The position numbers were made by a program, and so were the translations under genes. From contig JAEPML010000029.1 of NCBI GenBank assembly GCA_017643925.1, forward strand, positions 1-51,646: a DNA stretch of 51,646 bases. Direction: 5' to 3'. Within the stretch, counting starts at the first letter, position 1, and every line of letters begins with the position of its first letter. The notes beneath the pieces are model-generated. The model saw only the letters and a program-made list of their open reading frames with translations, was not told where the DNA came from and did not search any database. The DNA is from Roseibium sp. Its GTDB lineage: Bacteria; Pseudomonadota; Alphaproteobacteria; Rhizobiales; Stappiaceae. Shown piece after piece: positions 49,285 through 51,646 of this stretch.

Positions 49285-49686
49285 ATGTTAGACAGCGGAA
49301 CGAGCAAACAGGACCTCATCGAACAGGGGCAGGATGTCATCCTGATCGACGGTCTGCTCTTGCAGACCCAGATCGGCGTTCTCGAGAGCGAAAAGGGACG
49401 CACACAGGCAGTCCGGTTTGATGTCGAGATCCGGACAGTTGCCGGCTATCGCCAGATCGTGCGCGAAACCGGGGCCTACGTCTCCTACGCCGACACGGTT
49501 CACTTCATTCAGGACAAGGCCAGAGATGGCGGGCATGTCGAACTGGTTGAAGAGTGGGCCGAGTCGATCGCCGAATTTGTTCTTGAAAATCCATTGGCCG
49601 AACAGGTGACGGTCAAGGTGACCAAGCCGGACATCTTCGAAGAGGCCGCAGGTGTTGGTATTTGCATCTGTCGGCGGCGGCCGTGA
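49285..49686 (+). CDS. folB: FolB-like dihydroneopterin aldolase
   Basis: A 133-residue T-fold enzyme of the FolB/FolX group, which cleaves or epimerises dihydroneopterin. The conserved positions of FolB are present: Tyr in YVSYADTVHF, Glu in HVELVEEWAESIAEFVL and Lys in VKVTKPDIFEEAAGVG. The first loop reads TQIGVLESEKG. GGGGA lies upstream of the ATG. It leads a three-gene pterin cluster with a DHPS-like gene and a pteridine reductase. A typical folate folP-folB-folK operon would look different, so this may be a second, specialised copy. Confidence 0.83.
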   Translation: MLDSGTSKQDLIEQGQDVILIDGLLLQTQIGVLESEKGRTQAVRFDVEIRTVAGYRQIVRETGAYVSYADTVHFIQDKARDGGHVELVEEWAESIAEFVLENPLAEQVTVKVTKPDIFEEAAGVGICICRRRP

Positions 49687-49766
49687 ACTTCGGCAACCGG
49701 ACTTGCCTTGCGAGATCGCACGTTATCTGTCTGACTTGACCGCTCATTTTGGGAGTTCTGATTGAA

Positions 49767-50651
49767 ATGATTTCCGCCGACCGCATTCTGCCGCTCTGGC
49801 TCAAGTATCGAGATGCGCTTGAAACACCGGTTCGTACGTTCGAGTTTCCGAAATTCGGCCGCCGGTTTGAAGACAGAACCTATCAGATGGGCGTCTTGAA
49901 CCTGTCGCCGGACAGCACTTACCGGGAGACGGTGTGCCATACGTTCGAAGCCGCGCTCTATCGGGGTCGCCGCATGACACTCGAGGGCGCTGCCATGGTC
50001 GATATTGGCGCGGAATCCACAGGTGAAACCGCAGACCTGGTTTCGATCGAAAAGCAGATCGACCGGATGCGGCCGGTCGTCAAGGCGCTTGCAGCGGACA
50101 ATATCCTGGTTTCGGTGGAAACCTATCATCCCGAGGTCGGCGTTGCCTTGCTGGAGGCAGGTGCCGGCGTGGTCAATCTGACCGGCCGGGTTGACGATTC
50201 GGCCTTCTACGAAGCCGTTGCCTTTCACCAGGCTGGCGTTGTCATGTGTTACACGCCGGGCGAGAACGCCCGGTCAGACGACTATCTGCCCCCCGTCTCC
50301 GACATTTTCGATCATCAGCTGACCTTCTTCAGGGAACGGGTCAGGTTGGCGACCGATGCAGGTGTTGAACGACTTTGGGTGGATCCCGGTTTCGGCTTTG
50401 CGCTTCACCTGCCGGACGGTCCGGACCGGATCCGCTACCAGACCGACAGCATCCTACAATCCTTTCGGCTTCGCGAACTTGGCTGGCCTGTCACCGTCCA
50501 GCTGACCGGTGCAGTCTATCTGTTCCGGGACGAAGTCCGCGTTGCACAAACCAGCGCGGCCACTCTTGCCGTGCTGTCCAAGGCCAACCTGGTGCGCAGC
50601 CATGAAGTCCCGAGGGTGCAACCGGTCTTGAACCTTCAGGACTTTGCCTGA
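49767..50651 (+). CDS. Dihydropteroate synthase-like protein with altered active site
   Basis: A 294-residue TIM-barrel protein of the pterin-binding family. MGVLNLSPDS (41-50), DIGAEST (79-85), SVETYHPEV (116-124), DPGFGF (206-211) and VRSHEV (276-281) mark the DHPS motifs. However, the pABA/diphosphate parts are changed: TPDSFSDGG-like loop 1 reads SPDSTYRET, STRPG loop 2 reads STGETAD, GFGKT reads GFGFAL and the SRK segment is absent. A pterin may still bind, but normal dihydropteroate synthesis is doubtful. I use the ATG at 49767 (GGGAG 11 nt upstream); a TTG at 49749 is possible. It is flanked by FolB and a pteridine reductase. Confidence 0.8.
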   Translation: MISADRILPLWLKYRDALETPVRTFEFPKFGRRFEDRTYQMGVLNLSPDSTYRETVCHTFEAALYRGRRMTLEGAAMVDIGAESTGETADLVSIEKQIDRMRPVVKALAADNILVSVETYHPEVGVALLEAGAGVVNLTGRVDDSAFYEAVAFHQAGVVMCYTPGENARSDDYLPPVSDIFDHQLTFFRERVRLATDAGVERLWVDPGFGFALHLPDGPDRIRYQTDSILQSFRLRELGWPVTVQLTGAVYLFRDEVRVAQTSAATLAVLSKANLVRSHEVPRVQPVLNLQDFA

Positions 50652-50669
50652 TCGAATTGGAGAAAGAAC

Positions 50670-51425
50670 ATGTCCGACGACAAGATCGCACTGGTAACCG
50701 GGGCCGGAAAGCGTCTCGGCAAGGCAATTGCAAGCGGCCTGGCGGAAGAAGGTTATGCGCTCGGACTGCACTACAACTCCTCGGTCGGAGGTGCAAAGGA
50801 TCTCCATGACGAGATACTGGCGTCAGGTGGTCGGGCAGTGCTTCTGCAAAAGGATCTCAGCCGGCCTGAACTGGCGGGCGAACTGATCGGTGAGACCGCA
50901 GCGGCGCTTGGCGGTCCGGTGACCGTGTTGGTGAACTCGGCGTCAGCCTTCAACACCGACTGTCTTTCGGACCTGACGCTCGACAGCTGGAAATTCCTGA
51001 TGGATGTCAACGCGGCCGCGCCGGTCTTCCTGATGCAGGCCTTCGCCAACCAGGATCCAGCGCCGGAGAGCGGTGCGATCGTCAACATGCTCGATACCCA
51101 GATGATGTCTGCGTCGCCAGAGCGGTTCAGCTACTTCTGCGGAAAGTTTGCGCTGGATGGCGCGACCCGCCTGGCGGCCTATGAACTCGGCCCAAGGGGG
51201 GTCAGGGTCAATGCCGTCGCTCCGGGCCTTGTCCTGCCGAGCGACCAGACGCAGGAAAACTTCGACAGCCGGCAGAAACTCACGCCGCTGGGCCCGGGTC
51301 TCGGGCCGGATGACATCGTAGCCGCCGTCAAATATCTGGTGCAGGCGCCCCAGGTCAGCGGCCATACACTTGTGGTCGATGCAGGGCAGCGCTTGATGGG
51401 ATTTGGCAACGCGCCCATCGGGTAA
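50670..51425 (+). CDS. Pteridine reductase-like SDR (PTR1/FolM/PruA type)
   Basis: A 251-residue short-chain reductase. Instead of the usual TGxxxGxG it has the pteridine-reductase motif TGxxxRxG (TGAGKRLG, residues 10-17). The active site Asp-x12-Tyr-x3-Lys is in MLDTQMMSASPERFSYFCGK, the spacing of PTR1 and FolM. It should reduce dihydropterins or biopterin-type compounds with NADPH. In Agrobacterium a related enzyme, PruA, makes a pterin that controls cyclic-di-GMP turnover and attachment. It starts 18 nt after the DHPS-like gene with GGAG upstream, so the three genes form an operon. Confidence 0.85.
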   Translation: MSDDKIALVTGAGKRLGKAIASGLAEEGYALGLHYNSSVGGAKDLHDEILASGGRAVLLQKDLSRPELAGELIGETAAALGGPVTVLVNSASAFNTDCLSDLTLDSWKFLMDVNAAAPVFLMQAFANQDPAPESGAIVNMLDTQMMSASPERFSYFCGKFALDGATRLAAYELGPRGVRVNAVAPGLVLPSDQTQENFDSRQKLTPLGPGLGPDDIVAAVKYLVQAPQVSGHTLVVDAGQRLMGFGNAPIG

Positions 51426-51522
51426 GTGGATGGAACAGGGGCAAAATTGCGGTTAATTTGTGGTTAATATCCACCGCTGCCTGTGGGTGGAAAATTTTCT
51501 CGAAAAAAATCAAAAACAGCTG

Positions 51523-51551
51523 TTGACGGTTTTGTTGGTGGTGCGTATAAC
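51523..51551 (+). promoter_or_regulatory. Strong sigma70-type promoter, probably of an rRNA or tRNA operon
   Basis: TTGACG (51523-51528) and TATAAC (51546-51551) are separated by exactly 17 nt. A GC-rich discriminator (GCGGC) follows the -10, as in stringently controlled stable-RNA promoters, and A/T-rich DNA lies upstream (51489-51515). The following 95 nt to the window end contain no start codon with SD. I infer an rRNA or tRNA operon just beyond the edge. Confidence 0.6.
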
Positions 51552-51646
51552 GCGGCTCATCGACGGCGGCAACGTCGCTGGCGACAAGGTTTTTTGACCT
51601 TAATTCCAGAAAATTGGTCTTGTTGGGCCGGATCTTGAGGTTCGGT
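51552..51646 (+). other. Probable leader of a stable-RNA operon (runs off the window)
   Basis: This 95-nt end segment carries CGACGGCGGCAACGTCG, a hairpin-forming stretch (CGACG/CGTCG, 51561-51577), followed by GACAAGGTTTTTTGACC. It shows no coding character. It fits a transcribed rRNA leader, but no mature RNA sequence is present to prove it. Confidence 0.4.

Overview
The window looks like chromosomal DNA from an alphaproteobacterium of the Hyphomicrobiales (Rhizobiales), probably a marine relative of Roseibium/Labrenzia/Stappia. This is inferred from three things: a chvE-ggu sugar locus with a divergent gbpR-like gene as in Agrobacterium, a complete Na+-translocating NADH:quinone oxidoreductase (NQR) operon, and dense binding-protein transporter operons feeding non-phosphorylating or polyol sugar catabolism. 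Nearly all the DNA is coding. I see no phage, IS element, CRISPR array or tRNA. Starts were re-chosen from Shine-Dalgarno (SD) spacing and family lengths, so several differ from the longest open frame.

Layout. (1) 1-10.4 kb: a minus-strand operon chvE-gguA-gguB-gguC-arabonate dehydratase-sugar 1-dehydrogenase-ketoglutarate semialdehyde dehydrogenase, ending in a strong terminator at the left edge, with the LysR gene gbpR divergent. It encodes ABC import of L-arabinose/D-galactose-type sugars and an oxidative route to 2-oxoglutarate; no lactonase is present. (2) 10.5-15.2 kb: two small divergent regulator/target pairs (LysR with a quinone-oxidoreductase-like MDR; TetR with a carboxymuconolactone-decarboxylase-like protein) around a thiolase. 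(3) 15.5-28.2 kb: a long plus-strand operon with a ribose-type ABC transporter, a SorC-family regulator, an aldo/keto reductase, a GlpD/EryB-like FAD dehydrogenase, a class I (DhnA/LsrF-like) aldolase, an FGGY kinase, an MDR and a GMC oxidoreductase. It looks like import-kinase-oxidation-aldol cleavage of an unidentified polyol or sugar and is the best candidate for an undescribed pathway. (4) 28.4-29.3 kb: a 1-Cys peroxiredoxin and a small membrane protein, followed by a palindromic repeat. (5) 29.6-37.0 kb: nqrABCDEF on the minus strand, with the maturation genes apbE and nqrM divergent. (6) 37.0-49.2 kb: a glucuronide/glucuronate regulon. TRAP membrane subunits, a GH31 glycosidase, uxuB and uxaC run leftward; the TRAP binding protein, a GH2 beta-glucuronidase, a FadR-type GntR regulator and uxuA run rightward. 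Two matching palindromes lie in the shared promoter region. (7) 49.3-51.4 kb: a pterin cluster with a FolB-like aldolase, a dihydropteroate-synthase paralogue lacking the usual pABA/phosphate-site motifs, and a PTR1/FolM/PruA-like pteridine reductase. (8) 51.5 kb to the end: a strong sigma70-type promoter and leader, probably of a stable-RNA operon starting beyond the window.

The main points for a second look are: a Cys-to-Phe change at a predicted iron-sulfur ligand of the arabonate dehydratase; stem-loops directly after both ABC binding-protein genes, one of which can refold; the kinase/FAD-dehydrogenase/aldolase operon; and the DHPS-like protein with missing substrate residues.
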